Assembly (NCBI GenBank): GCA_965229715.1
Contig: CBDDJL010000002.1
Coordinates: forward strand, 372,001 to 436,000
DNA length: 64,000 bases
Origin: JAVJST01 sp965229715
GTDB lineage: Bacteria > Pseudomonadota > Alphaproteobacteria > Rhodospirillales > Casp-alpha2
Reading direction: 5' to 3'
The notes beneath the pieces are model-generated. The model did not search any database, was not told where the DNA came from, and was given only the letters and a program-made list of their open reading frames with translations. Below, in pieces: positions 7,391-15,803 of this stretch. Both the position numbers and the translations under genes were made by a program. Within the stretch, counting starts at the first letter, position 1; each line of letters begins with the position of its first letter.

Positions 7391-10297
7391 ATGTCGACAG
7401 CAATCGCTCCGTTAAACCGACCCACGTCAACGTTGGATCTTGATGCGTTAAAGACGGGCTTGCACCAAGACCTCCAGCAGGTGCTTGAGCCGTTGGAAAC
7501 GTGGTCAGGGTATACGTCGGCCGATCGCGGAGCCGTGCTTGAGGCCTTCCGCGCTACGCTGAGCGGCGGTTACGGCGTCATCATGGATGCGGTTCTCAAT
7601 GCCGCATTGCCGGCCAGCATTGCCATTCGGGCGCGGGCGCACGTCATCGATCTGATCATCGAAGACCTGTTCGAATTTACGCAGCGGGCGGTTTATCCGG
7701 GGTTCAGCCCGACCACCGGCGAACAGATCGCCATCGTTGCAACGGGCGGATACGGCCGGGGCGAATTGGCGCCGCACTCGGACATCGATCTCATGTTCTT
7801 GTTGCCGCACAAGCTTGCCGCGCGCACCGAACAGGTCTGCGAGTACATGCTTTATCTGTTGTGGGACCTGGGCCTCACCGTCGGTCACGCGACCCGTAAC
7901 ACCGACGAGGCGATACGCCTCGCGCGCGACGATCTGACGATCCGCACGGCGTTGCTGGAATCCCGTTGCGTCGTCGGTGACCGGGAACTCTTCCAAGGCT
8001 TCCGTCAGCGTTTCGATGACGAGGTGGTGCGCGACAGCGCCCTTGCCTTCGTCGAAGCCAAGTTGGCCGAACGCGATGAGCGCCACAACCGCATGGGCGA
8101 TACCCGATATGTGCTCGAGCCGAACGTCAAGGAAGGCAAGGGCGGGCTGCGCGACCTGCAAACCCTGTTCTGGATCGCCAAGTACATCTACCGGGTCGAT
8201 GACATGCAGGAGCTGGTCGACGAGGGCGTGTTCACGGAAGACGACGCACGGCTGTTCGACAAGGCGGCCAACTTCCTGTGGACCGTCCGTTCGCACCTGC
8301 ATGACATTGCCGGGCGCGCCGACGACCGGCTGACCTTCGATGTGCAACCTGAAATCGGCCGCCGCATGGGTTACACCGACCATGCCGGCACCCAGGGCGT
8401 CGAGCGATTCATGAAGCACTATTTCCTGATTGCCAAGGACGTCGGCGACCTGACCCGCATTCTGTGCGCTGTGCTTGAGGAACAGCAAAAGAAAGGTCGC
8501 CGTCGGTTCGGTTTGCCGACCTTTGGCCTTGGCCGGAAAAAGGCCAAAACCGATGAGGCGTTCGATCTCGAAAGCGGCCGGCTTTCGGTCGCCGATCTCG
8601 GCGTGTTCGCAGAGAACCCTGCCCGCCTGCTGACGTTGTTTCTGACGGCGCACGACTATGACGCCGACATTCATCCGAACACGTTGCGCCTTGTGAAACA
8701 GAACCTGGGACGCATCGATCACGACCTGCAGCGCGACCCGGAAGCCAACGCCGCATTTCTCGATTTGCTGACGGCGCGCCGCAACCCGGAAAAAATGCTG
8801 ATGATCATGAACGAAGCCGGTGTGTTCGGCCGCTTCGTGCCGGATTTCGGCCGGGTCGTCGCCCAGATGCAATACGACATGTACCACGTCTATACGGTCG
8901 ACGAGCACACAATCCGGGCGCTCGGTATCCTCAACCGGATCGAGAGCGGCGATCTCGCCAAGGATCACCCTGTTTCGGCGCGAGTCGTGAAGGAAGTCCA
9001 GTCCCGCCGCGTGCTTTATGTCGCCGTGTTGCTGCACGACATAGCCAAGGGCCGCAAGGGCGACCACTCCGTTATCGGTGCCGACATTGCGCTTAGTTTG
9101 TGTCCGCGGTTCGGCCTCAACGAGTGGGAGACCGAGACCGTTTCGTGGCTGGTGCGCTATCACCTGCTCATGAGCATGACCGCGTTCAAGAGAGATCTCG
9201 ACGATCCGCAAACCGTTCGCGATTTCGTCGCTGAGGTGCAGTCGCCGGAGCGGTTGCGCCTGCTCTTGATTCTGACGGTCGCCGACATCAGGGCGGTCGG
9301 GCCAAAGGTCTGGAACGCGTGGAAGGCGGAGCTGTTGCGCGAGCTTTATTATCGCAGCCAGGAAGTTCTGACCGGTGATGCCCCCGCCGACCGGCGCGGC
9401 CGGCGGATTGATGGCACCAAGCAGTCGTTGCGCGAAACGCTTGCGGGTTGGCCGGATGAAGACATCGACCGGTTTCTGTCCCTCGGTCGTGACAGTTATT
9501 GGCTTGGTTTCGATGTGCCGACCCTGGCCCGCCACGCTGAAATCGTCCGTAATGCCTACGGTCGCGAAAACCTGTTCGACGTCGTTTCGACGGCCGATCC
9601 TGAGCGGGACATCACCGAAATCATCGTTTACGCTCCGGATCACGCCGGCCTGTTCGCCAGTATCGCCGGGGCCTTGGCTGTGTCCGGCGCATCAATCGTG
9701 GACGCCAAGATCGCGACTCTGACCGACGGCATGGCCCTCGATACGTTTTGGGTGCAGGACGAGAATGGCCGCGCGTTCAACGATGCCGGCCGGCTCGAAC
9801 GACTTCGCCGGCGTATCGCGCGCACGGTGCAGGGCGAGGTACGTGCCGGCAGCGAGATCGACCAGGCGCGATCCTCGGCAATTCCGCGCCGCTCAAACGT
9901 TTTCAAGGTGCCGCCGCGAGTCCTCATCGACAACGAGGCGAGCGGCGAGTCGACTGTCATCGAAGTCAACTGCCGCGACCGCCTCGGCTTGCTTTACGAC
10001 CTCACCTCGGCGCTGACGCAAAGCCGTCTGCAAATCTCAAGTGCGCACATTTCGACCTTCGGCGAGCGCGTCGTCGACGTGTTCTATGTTCGCGACAGCT
10101 TCGGTCTCAAGGTTCGTGACAACAGCCGCATCAAGGCGCTGCGCCGCGCTTTGCTCGATGCTGCGGAAGGCGACGGCCCGAGCGATAGCCCGGTGCGCTC
10201 CGCCTGGTCGGCGGACATGGCGGCGGTAGACCGCGGTCCGCAGGAACGCCCCAATCAAAAGCCGGGCAGCAGTCGCGCCGAAACCGGCCGATCATGA
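7391..10297 (+). CDS. glnD: [Protein-PII] uridylyltransferase/uridylyl-removing enzyme
   Basis: 968 residues, typical of alphaproteobacterial GlnD. Order of domains: nucleotidyltransferase with GGYGRGELAPHSDIDLMF (about 118-135), PII-uridylyltransferase helical domain, HD phosphohydrolase with LLHDIAKGRKGDHS, and two C-terminal ACT domains (YAPDHAGLFASIAGALAVSGA and NCRDRLGLLYDLTSAL). It couples glutamine level to uridylylation of PII proteins. No convincing ribosome-binding site precedes ATG 7391, but no better in-frame start exists before the catalytic domain. The mutS-glnD-murJ order is common in alphaproteobacteria. Confidence 0.97.
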   Translation: MSTAIAPLNRPTSTLDLDALKTGLHQDLQQVLEPLETWSGYTSADRGAVLEAFRATLSGGYGVIMDAVLNAALPASIAIRARAHVIDLIIEDLFEFTQRAVYPGFSPTTGEQIAIVATGGYGRGELAPHSDIDLMFLLPHKLAARTEQVCEYMLYLLWDLGLTVGHATRNTDEAIRLARDDLTIRTALLESRCVVGDRELFQGFRQRFDDEVVRDSALAFVEAKLAERDERHNRMGDTRYVLEPNVKEGKGGLRDLQTLFWIAKYIYRVDDMQELVDEGVFTEDDARLFDKAANFLWTVRSHLHDIAGRADDRLTFDVQPEIGRRMGYTDHAGTQGVERFMKHYFLIAKDVGDLTRILCAVLEEQQKKGRRRFGLPTFGLGRKKAKTDEAFDLESGRLSVADLGVFAENPARLLTLFLTAHDYDADIHPNTLRLVKQNLGRIDHDLQRDPEANAAFLDLLTARRNPEKMLMIMNEAGVFGRFVPDFGRVVAQMQYDMYHVYTVDEHTIRALGILNRIESGDLAKDHPVSARVVKEVQSRRVLYVAVLLHDIAKGRKGDHSVIGADIALSLCPRFGLNEWETETVSWLVRYHLLMSMTAFKRDLDDPQTVRDFVAEVQSPERLRLLLILTVADIRAVGPKVWNAWKAELLRELYYRSQEVLTGDAPADRRGRRIDGTKQSLRETLAGWPDEDIDRFLSLGRDSYWLGFDVPTLARHAEIVRNAYGRENLFDVVSTADPERDITEIIVYAPDHAGLFASIAGALAVSGASIVDAKIATLTDGMALDTFWVQDENGRAFNDAGRLERLRRRIARTVQGEVRAGSEIDQARSSAIPRRSNVFKVPPRVLIDNEASGESTVIEVNCRDRLGLLYDLTSALTQSRLQISSAHISTFGERVVDVFYVRDSFGLKVRDNSRIKALRRALLDAAEGDGPSDSPVRSAWSADMAAVDRGPQERPNQKPGSSRAETGRS

Positions 10298-10328
10298 AAT
10301 TGCCATATCGGGCAATTAGGCGGGCGTC

Positions 10329-11876
10329 ATGAACCTTCTCAAAGCCATTACGACCGTCGGCGGGTTTACCCTGCTCAGCCGGGTTTTCGGTTTCGTTCGT
10401 GATGTGCTGATCGCCGCGATCCTCGGCGCCGGATTCGTGGCGGATGCTTTCTTCGTGGCGTTCAAACTGCCCAATCTGTTCCGCAAGCTTTTCGCCGAGG
10501 GTGCCTTCGCCGCCGCGTTCGTGCCGATCTTTGCGGGCCGTCTCGAAACCGACGGCGAGAGCCCGGCCCGCGCCTTCGCCGAACAGGCGTTTTCGGTGCT
10601 CGCGGTTGCAGCGCTGCTTTTCGTCGCCGCGTTCGAAGCCGGAATGCCGTGGATCATGCAGGCCTTTGCGCCCGGCTTTCTCGAAGACCCGGCAAAATTC
10701 GATCTCGCCGTTGAGCTTACACGGATCACGTTCCCCTATCTGCTGTTCGTCTCACTGGTCTCTCTGATGGCCGGTGTGCTCAATTCGCTGGGCCGCTTCG
10801 CCGCCGCTGCCGCGACCCCGGTTTTGCTCAACCTTTGCCTGATCGGCGCCATTCTCTATCTGACGCCATACCTGCCGTCGGCCGGCCATGCACTGGCTTG
10901 GGGCGTATCGGTGGCCGGCGTCATTCAGTTCGTCTGGCTGTATGTCGCGGCAGCGAGAGCTGGCATACGAATCCGTTTCGTCACGCCACGGCTGACGCCG
11001 GAGGTCGGTCTGTTGTTTCGCCGCGCGCTGCCGGTCGCCGTTGGCGCCGGCGTCTATCAACTCAGCCTCGTTGTCGACATGGTCATCGCTTCGCTGCTGC
11101 CGTCCGGCTCGATCTCGTACCTGTTCTTCGCCGACCGGGTAAACCAGTTGCCGCTCGGCGTCGTCGGTATCGCCGTCGGCACCGCCTTGCTGCCGCTACT
11201 TAGTCGACAGCTCCGCGCCGGGAACGACGACGCTGCGGCGCACAGCCAGAACAGGGCCATTGAATTCGCCCTGTTGCTGACCCTGCCGGCGGCGGCAGCG
11301 CTGTTCGTTATCGCAACCCCGGTAATTGGCGTGTTGTTCGAACGGGGTGCGTTCGGCCCTGCCGAAACTGAGGCCACCGCCGCGGCGCTTGCCGTCTACG
11401 CCATCGGACTTCCCGCCTACGTGCTGGTTAAGGCGCTGGCGCCCGGGTTTTTCGCCCGCGAGGATACCAGGACGCCGGTCATCATCTCGTGCATTGCGCT
11501 TGCCGCCAACCTCATCCTGAACCTCATTTTGATGGGGCCGTTCCTGCATGTCGGCATTGCCATGGCGACAAGCGCCAGTGCCTGGCTCAATTGTCTGATG
11601 CTGGCCTGGGTGCTGAGGCGGCGCGGACACCTGCCGATCGACGCGCGACTGCTATCTCGGGTGCCGCGCACCGTTGCGTCGACGGCCGCCATGGTGTTCG
11701 TATTGATCGTTTCCGATACCGCGCTCGCCGGCCTGATTGGCGGTGGACAGATGGAGAAGATCGCGGGCCTCGTCCTGTTGGTCGGCGCCGGACTTGCGTC
11801 ATTCGCCATTACCGCGCTCATCACGCGAGCGGCAGCGCCGTCGGACATCCGAGGACTTTTGCGACGGGCGGGCTGA
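10329..11876 (+). CDS. murJ: Lipid II flippase MurJ
   Basis: 515 residues with about 14 predicted transmembrane helices. The N terminus has the MurJ/MviN hallmark pattern (SRVFGFVRDVLIAAILGAG, then FKLPNLFRKLFAEGAF), and the second half contains YLFFADRVNQLPLGVVGIAVGTALLP. MurJ flips lipid II across the inner membrane for peptidoglycan synthesis. It begins 31 bp after glnD, which suggests co-transcription. The gene is complete and unremarkable. Confidence 0.96.
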   Translation: MNLLKAITTVGGFTLLSRVFGFVRDVLIAAILGAGFVADAFFVAFKLPNLFRKLFAEGAFAAAFVPIFAGRLETDGESPARAFAEQAFSVLAVAALLFVAAFEAGMPWIMQAFAPGFLEDPAKFDLAVELTRITFPYLLFVSLVSLMAGVLNSLGRFAAAAATPVLLNLCLIGAILYLTPYLPSAGHALAWGVSVAGVIQFVWLYVAAARAGIRIRFVTPRLTPEVGLLFRRALPVAVGAGVYQLSLVVDMVIASLLPSGSISYLFFADRVNQLPLGVVGIAVGTALLPLLSRQLRAGNDDAAAHSQNRAIEFALLLTLPAAAALFVIATPVIGVLFERGAFGPAETEATAAALAVYAIGLPAYVLVKALAPGFFAREDTRTPVIISCIALAANLILNLILMGPFLHVGIAMATSASAWLNCLMLAWVLRRRGHLPIDARLLSRVPRTVASTAAMVFVLIVSDTALAGLIGGGQMEKIAGLVLLVGAGLASFAITALITRAAAPSDIRGLLRRAG

Positions 11877-11934
11877 GCCGTCGATCGGCTCGGCGCCAAT
11901 CGGGCGGCGTTTGGCGAAGTCAACAGGTTTAATC

Positions 11935-11965
11935 TATTCATACATGAATGATTCATGTATGAATA
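11935..11965. promoter_or_regulatory. Perfect 15-1-15 inverted repeat, probable MarR operator
   Basis: Arms 11935-11949 and 11951-11965 are exact reverse complements around a single central base (11950). The repeat contains three copies of ATTCAT/ATGAAT, is AT-rich within GC-rich surroundings, and ends 19 bp before the start codon of the MarR gene at 11985. MarR dimers typically bind such palindromes and repress their own promoter. Binding here is inference from position and symmetry. Confidence 0.75.
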
Positions 11966-11984
11966 AAAAATTGGAGATATCGAT

Positions 11985-12440
11985 ATGACGGAAAGACGTG
12001 GCAGTCTCCGGGTCGAGGACCAGCTTTGTTTCGCGCTCTATGCGGCGATGAATGCTGTCGTCCGGGCCTATCGGCCGATGCTGGCCGAGCACGGTCTGAC
12101 CTACCCGCAGTACCTGGTGATGCTCGTACTGTGGCAGCACGGTCCGGCGAAGTTGCGCGAGGTCGCCGACCGGTTGCAACTGTCGCCGAGCGCCGTTAGC
12201 CCGCTGATCGACCGGCTCGAGGCCGGCGGCCTGCTGACCCGCGAGTCGACGGGAGATCGCCGCGTCACCGAGATTACCCTGACGGCGGACGGCGAAGCCC
12301 TGAAATCGGCGATCGCCGACGTGCAGGAACAGGTCGTCTGCCGGACCGGACTTACCGACGAAGCCTTCGCATCGTTACGTTCGGATTTGCACCAGTTTCT
12401 CGACGGCATGGACCCGAGCCCACGGCAGGGCGCGGCTTAG
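11985..12440 (+). CDS. MarR-family transcriptional regulator
   Basis: 151 residues. The winged helix-turn-helix is visible in LREVADRLQLSPSAVSPLIDRLEAGGLLTRESTGDRRVTEITLT, including the DRR wing typical of MarR/OhrR. Family members are dimeric repressors responding to phenolics, peroxides or thiol oxidation. One Cys lies near the N terminus (residue 11 region, DQLCFALY), the place where OhrR-type sensors carry their peroxidatic Cys, so organic hydroperoxide sensing is possible. GGAG at 11973-11976 supports ATG 11985. It heads a cassette with a truncated haemoglobin and a GST, and has a perfect palindrome just upstream. Confidence 0.92.
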   Translation: MTERRGSLRVEDQLCFALYAAMNAVVRAYRPMLAEHGLTYPQYLVMLVLWQHGPAKLREVADRLQLSPSAVSPLIDRLEAGGLLTRESTGDRRVTEITLTADGEALKSAIADVQEQVVCRTGLTDEAFASLRSDLHQFLDGMDPSPRQGAA

Positions 12441-12490
12441 AACGACACGACAGCTGGGGACAACAGGTTTGAAACGGAAGGAAAGAACCG

Positions 12491-12859
12491 ATGCCACAGC
12501 AAAGTCTTTATGAGCGTCTTGGCGGCGAGGACAACATCCGCGTCGTCGTTACGGACATTTTGAAAAACCATCATGCCAATCCGGCGGTCAGCCCACGCTA
12601 TGCCGAAGCGAAGAAAAGCGACGAAGAACTTATTCGATTGGTCACGGCCCTCGTCTGCGACGGCACCGGCGGACCGCAGACGTACGACGGTATGTCGATG
12701 TTGGAGGCCCACACAGGCATGAATGTTTCGGAAGCCGAGTTCGTCGGCGTCATCGACGACATTCTTGCTGCCTTGAAGAAGCACGATGTCGGCGAGCTGG
12801 AGCAGGCGGAGCTCTTGGCGATCGCCTACGGCATGAAGGACGAAATCGTGCGCCGCTGA
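12491..12859 (+). CDS. Group I truncated haemoglobin
   Basis: 122 residues, the normal size for a 2-over-2 globin. The N-terminal SLYERLGGEDNIRVVV and the proximal-histidine region MLEAHTGMNVSEAEF are characteristic of the group I (GlbN/cyanoglobin) family; the His in EAHTGM is the expected haem ligand. Such proteins bind O2 and NO and are linked to NO detoxification or redox signalling. It sits 50 bp after the MarR gene and 28 bp before a GST gene, suggesting an inducible stress operon. Physiological role is inferred. Confidence 0.88.
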   Translation: MPQQSLYERLGGEDNIRVVVTDILKNHHANPAVSPRYAEAKKSDEELIRLVTALVCDGTGGPQTYDGMSMLEAHTGMNVSEAEFVGVIDDILAALKKHDVGELEQAELLAIAYGMKDEIVRR

Positions 12860-12887
12860 AGGCGTGCAGCCTGAGGGAAGAAATCAA

Positions 12888-13523
12888 ATGGGTGACAAAA
12901 TCACTTTGTATGGGTTCGACGGATCCACATATGTGCGCACAGTGCGCATGCTTTTCGCCGACAAGAGTGCCGAATATGAGCAGGTGCCGGTCAATGTTCT
13001 CGAGGGCGAACCAAGAGGGTCGGAACATCTGGCGCGCCATCCCTTCGGCAAAGTGCCGGTCGTCGATGTCGACGGTATCCGCATCCGCGAGACCGATGCG
13101 ATCTGCCGTTATCTTGACGAAACACTAGAGGGCCCATCGCTCATCCCGGACAGTCCCAAGGACCGCGCCCGCATGAATGAGGCCATCAGCCTGATCAACA
13201 GCTACGGCTACAACGCTCTCGTCGGTGTTGCTGGGTATCATTTGTTCCCCGAGTTCATTGGCGGCGCCGACGACGATGCCCGCAAGCATTGTCTCGGAGA
13301 AAGCGAGAAGCTGCTCAAACTGTTGATCGAAAACAAGAACGGCGATCCCTGGCTTGCGGGTGCGAATCTCAGTCTCGCCGACTACTTCCTGGCGCCAATC
13401 TGCTTTTACGTCAGCCTGACGCCTGACGCCGATACCGTGTTCGCCGTTGACGGTTTCGGCGATTGGTGGAAGCGCATGCAGGATGTCGATTCGTTCAAGT
13501 CCACGGAACCTGATCTCGGCTGA
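12888..13523 (+). CDS. Glutathione S-transferase family protein
   Basis: 211 residues from ATG 12888, preceded by GAGGGAAG; an in-frame GTG at 12864 is less likely. The N-terminal thioredoxin-like domain starts ITLYGFDGSTYVRTVRMLF and contains the cis-Pro region (HPFGKVPVVDVDG) and ETDAICRYLDE glutathione-binding turn; the C-terminal all-helical domain follows. The putative catalytic residue is Ser or Tyr in GSTYVR. Likely conjugates or reduces electrophilic or peroxidised compounds with glutathione. Third gene of the MarR/haemoglobin cassette. Confidence 0.88.
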   Translation: MGDKITLYGFDGSTYVRTVRMLFADKSAEYEQVPVNVLEGEPRGSEHLARHPFGKVPVVDVDGIRIRETDAICRYLDETLEGPSLIPDSPKDRARMNEAISLINSYGYNALVGVAGYHLFPEFIGGADDDARKHCLGESEKLLKLLIENKNGDPWLAGANLSLADYFLAPICFYVSLTPDADTVFAVDGFGDWWKRMQDVDSFKSTEPDLG

Positions 13524-13545
13524 GCTTTTTGCTCATCCGGGACGC

Positions 13546-13598
13546 GGCCCGGCACAGTCACCAGACACACCCCCCAGCTGTCTGACCTGCGCCGGGCC
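13546..13598. terminator. Structured convergent intergenic hairpin
   Basis: GGCCCGGC (13546-13553) pairs with GCCGGGCC (13591-13598), and inside it CAGACA (13562-13567) pairs with TGTCTG (13579-13584). It lies between the convergent GST gene and the leftward gene ending at 13632, where a bidirectional terminator is expected. No clear U-tract follows on either strand, so factor-independent termination is uncertain. Confidence 0.45.
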
Positions 13599-13631
13599 AA
13601 CCCCGGTCACCGGCAACATGCAGGTGGCCGA

Positions 13632-14477
13632 CTACTCCTGGGCTTGCGCGGCAGGGTCTTTCGATAGCCAGAGCAATTTCGCGTTCTGACCTTTCTCGGA
13701 GCAAAACCGCTTCAATGCGCTGGGACCCACTCTTTCCGGCAGGCGGTCGTTGATCACGATGTTGCTGTCCGGCTGATTAACGAAGTACCAAGCGGCGCTG
13801 GTGCAGGCCTCGACGGGCACGCCGACCGCGGTCACGCCGATCAAGCCAGCGCGATGTTCGACGGTCAGGGGCCACCCGTACTCGTGGGTTGCGGGACCCT
13901 TGCCGACTTTGGCCAGTTCCATTTCCACTACGAGCTTCTTGACGCGCGCGCCGGGCATGGCGCCGTGATCCATGAAAAAATAATAGTAGGCCGCGCCGGC
14001 ACCGCCGCCCGCGACGACGACAAGAGCAAGGGCCGCGGCGATGATTTGCGCCGGCGCCCAGCGGTTGCGCGAGCGCGACGGACCGCGTTTGCCGTTGCCG
14101 GCCGATTTCTTGCGTCGCCTGGCGGCCGCCTCGGCGCGGATTTCGGCAGCCACCGCCTCTCGCCGGATACGCTCATCCTTGATAAGCCGCAACATGCCTG
14201 CAACCACACCGGCAACCTTCGGCAGCGCAGATGGCGGCAGATCGTCAGGCAGGATTGCCGAAAGCTCGTCCTCGAAATCGGCGAATGCGTCGGGCGGTTC
14301 CTCGTCGGCGTAAACCGTCTGCAACACGAACAGCGTGCTTTTACGAAGTGCGGCCGGCGACTTCGCCTGACCGATCAGGGGAATTAATCCCGTGTTCGCA
14401 TCCTCGAACACGGTCTCCCAATCCGTCCGACCATCGGCCAACGCGGGCCAGGCAGATGATGATCGATCCCCAGGCAT
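13632..14477 (-). CDS. Unknown membrane-anchored protein with basic juxtamembrane region
   Basis: 281 residues; not recognised as a named family. Visible parts: a soluble N-terminal region (1-115) with an acidic stretch, a strongly basic Arg/Lys segment (117-140, e.g. ARRRKKSAGNGKRG), one transmembrane helix (about 143-168) and a C-terminal domain of about 110 residues with two cysteines (CTSAAWY and RFCSEKG) that could form a periplasmic disulfide. The basic flank suggests a cytoplasmic N terminus and periplasmic C terminus. It follows the repeat protein gene at 14541-15608 on the same strand with a 63-bp gap, so the two are likely co-transcribed. Function unknown. Confidence 0.75.
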   Translation of the reverse strand: MPGDRSSSAWPALADGRTDWETVFEDANTGLIPLIGQAKSPAALRKSTLFVLQTVYADEEPPDAFADFEDELSAILPDDLPPSALPKVAGVVAGMLRLIKDERIRREAVAAEIRAEAAARRRKKSAGNGKRGPSRSRNRWAPAQIIAAALALVVVAGGGAGAAYYYFFMDHGAMPGARVKKLVVEMELAKVGKGPATHEYGWPLTVEHRAGLIGVTAVGVPVEACTSAAWYFVNQPDSNIVINDRLPERVGPSALKRFCSEKGQNAKLLWLSKDPAAQAQE

Positions 14478-14540
14478 ACTCTCGTCTTAAGCGAGAACGT
14501 CGCCCGTGTCAGGTGACAATTGTCATGGAGCGCTCGGACC

Positions 14541-15608
14541 TTAGCGCGAGAGCACCGCATGCAACCCGGCAAACAGCGCATTCACGGCCCGGGTTGCCCC
14601 CTGGCTGCTGAGCGGCACGGGGGTTGAGTCCGGCGATTCCCCCGAGAGTCGAAGCCCGATTCGATGCTGTTGCCGGCGGTCGAGGAACTCCGCCGTCAGC
14701 GCGAGGGTGCCGGGAGAATCGTCGTCGTTCGCCGCGTCGCTCCCCCATTCGAAATCCCGGCCGCACGACTGCCTGCTGCGGCCGGAGAGCCGCCTCCGTT
14801 GACGCTGGATGCGCGTGACCGTCGTTTCGCGACCGAAGAGACGGCGGATCGCCGCTATCAGACCACGGCGCCGATACTGCCGGGGAACACTCAACGTTTG
14901 GTAAATCTCAATCCGGTCGAACAATACTTCGTGGGGCTGAAACTGCAGGGTGAGACGCCGCGTACCGGATTTCATGGTGATCGCAAGGTCGCCTGTTTGT
15001 TCGACCTCGTAGCGGTCGCCTTGCCGGGAGGCGACATCGGCCAGACGCTCGACAAGCGTTGCAACCGCGGCGGTGGCGATCGCGTGGATGTCGTCTTCGA
15101 TCTTACCGTCCTCGATCGGCGCTGCGGCCGGGAATACGGCCTGGGCCGACGGCGGGCGGGTCCCCACCGATGCAGCTTCGACGAGATCGGGTTCCGCGCC
15201 TTTCCGGCGCTTCGGCATTTCGATCAACTCGGCGTTGGCGCCTTGACGATTCCCGGGTGTTTCGAGCAAGTCCGGTTCGGCCCCGCGTTGCTTTTTCGGC
15301 ATTTCGACGAGATCGGGATCGGCGCCGCGTTGCTTTTTCGGCATTTCGACGAGGTCGGGATCGGCGCCGCGTTTCTTTTTCGGCATTTCGACCAGATCAG
15401 GATCGGCGCCGCGCTCTCTTTTCGGCATTTCAACCATGTCCGGTTCGGCCCCGCGTTTCCGTGCGCTCGGGGGACCGGAAAGCGGTACGACGCTGTCTGT
15501 CTTTTTCCTGTTGCTGTCGCTCCAGCTCGAAAAGCCGGCCTTGCGCTCCTGCGACCGCTTGATGGCGTCCTGAATGGCGTTGTCAGAAGAGCGATTGTCA
15601 GCAGGCAT
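14541..15608 (-). CDS. Unknown protein with seven 14-residue charged repeats
   Basis: 355 residues from ATG at 15608 (AGGA upstream); the in-frame extension to 15689 lacks support. Residues 47-144 are seven tandem 14-residue units of consensus MPKKxRGADPDLVE, alternating a basic K/R patch with an acidic DPDLVE patch. Unit six (TPGNRQGANAELIE) is the most diverged. The rest has a central region rich in hydrophobic helix (about 170-200) and a basic RRR-rich stretch near 250-285. No signal peptide or transmembrane segment is evident, so it is probably cytoplasmic. It could interact with the basic tail of the adjacent membrane protein, but function is unknown. Confidence 0.78.
   Translation of the reverse strand: MPADNRSSDNAIQDAIKRSQERKAGFSSWSDSNRKKTDSVVPLSGPPSARKRGAEPDMVEMPKRERGADPDLVEMPKKKRGADPDLVEMPKKQRGADPDLVEMPKKQRGAEPDLLETPGNRQGANAELIEMPKRRKGAEPDLVEAASVGTRPPSAQAVFPAAAPIEDGKIEDDIHAIATAAVATLVERLADVASRQGDRYEVEQTGDLAITMKSGTRRLTLQFQPHEVLFDRIEIYQTLSVPRQYRRRGLIAAIRRLFGRETTVTRIQRQRRRLSGRSRQSCGRDFEWGSDAANDDDSPGTLALTAEFLDRRQQHRIGLRLSGESPDSTPVPLSSQGATRAVNALFAGLHAVLSR
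15177..15470 (-). repeat. Seven in-frame 42-bp tandem repeats in a coding region
   Basis: Seven 42-bp units encode the 14-residue repeats of the unknown protein at 14541-15608. The central units differ by only a few bases, while the outer units are more diverged, the pattern expected from recent internal duplication. The repeats are contiguous with no spacers, so this is not a CRISPR array. Confidence 0.92.
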
Positions 15609-15803
15609 GTGCCGAATCCTGAACGGTGGTTGCGGTACTCGCATTCCCCGGCAGTCCGCAGCCAGTCCACCATGAGTTGCTGAAGACAAAATGACAGTCG
15701 GCCGTCACCTTCCCCGGTAGCTTGACCCGATCAGACCGAAGCGCGATAAACGCCGTCCCCGGCGGGTCCGAACCGGTAGATAATCGACAGGAAAAGACGG
15801 TCA

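Noticed and set aside
7505..9643. 712-codon open frame antisense to glnD
   Set aside because: glnD has all expected domains; the antisense translation has no recognisable domain.
15177..15470. Regular 42-bp repeats suggestive of a CRISPR array
   Set aside because: Units are contiguous, in frame, without spacers and encode a protein repeat; no cas genes nearby.
14664..15683. Rightward open frame over the repeat gene, itself showing periodic FRHFDEIGIGAA units
   Set aside because: The repeat is inherited from the leftward gene's 42-bp units; the leftward frame has a proper start and a charged-repeat protein that makes more sense.
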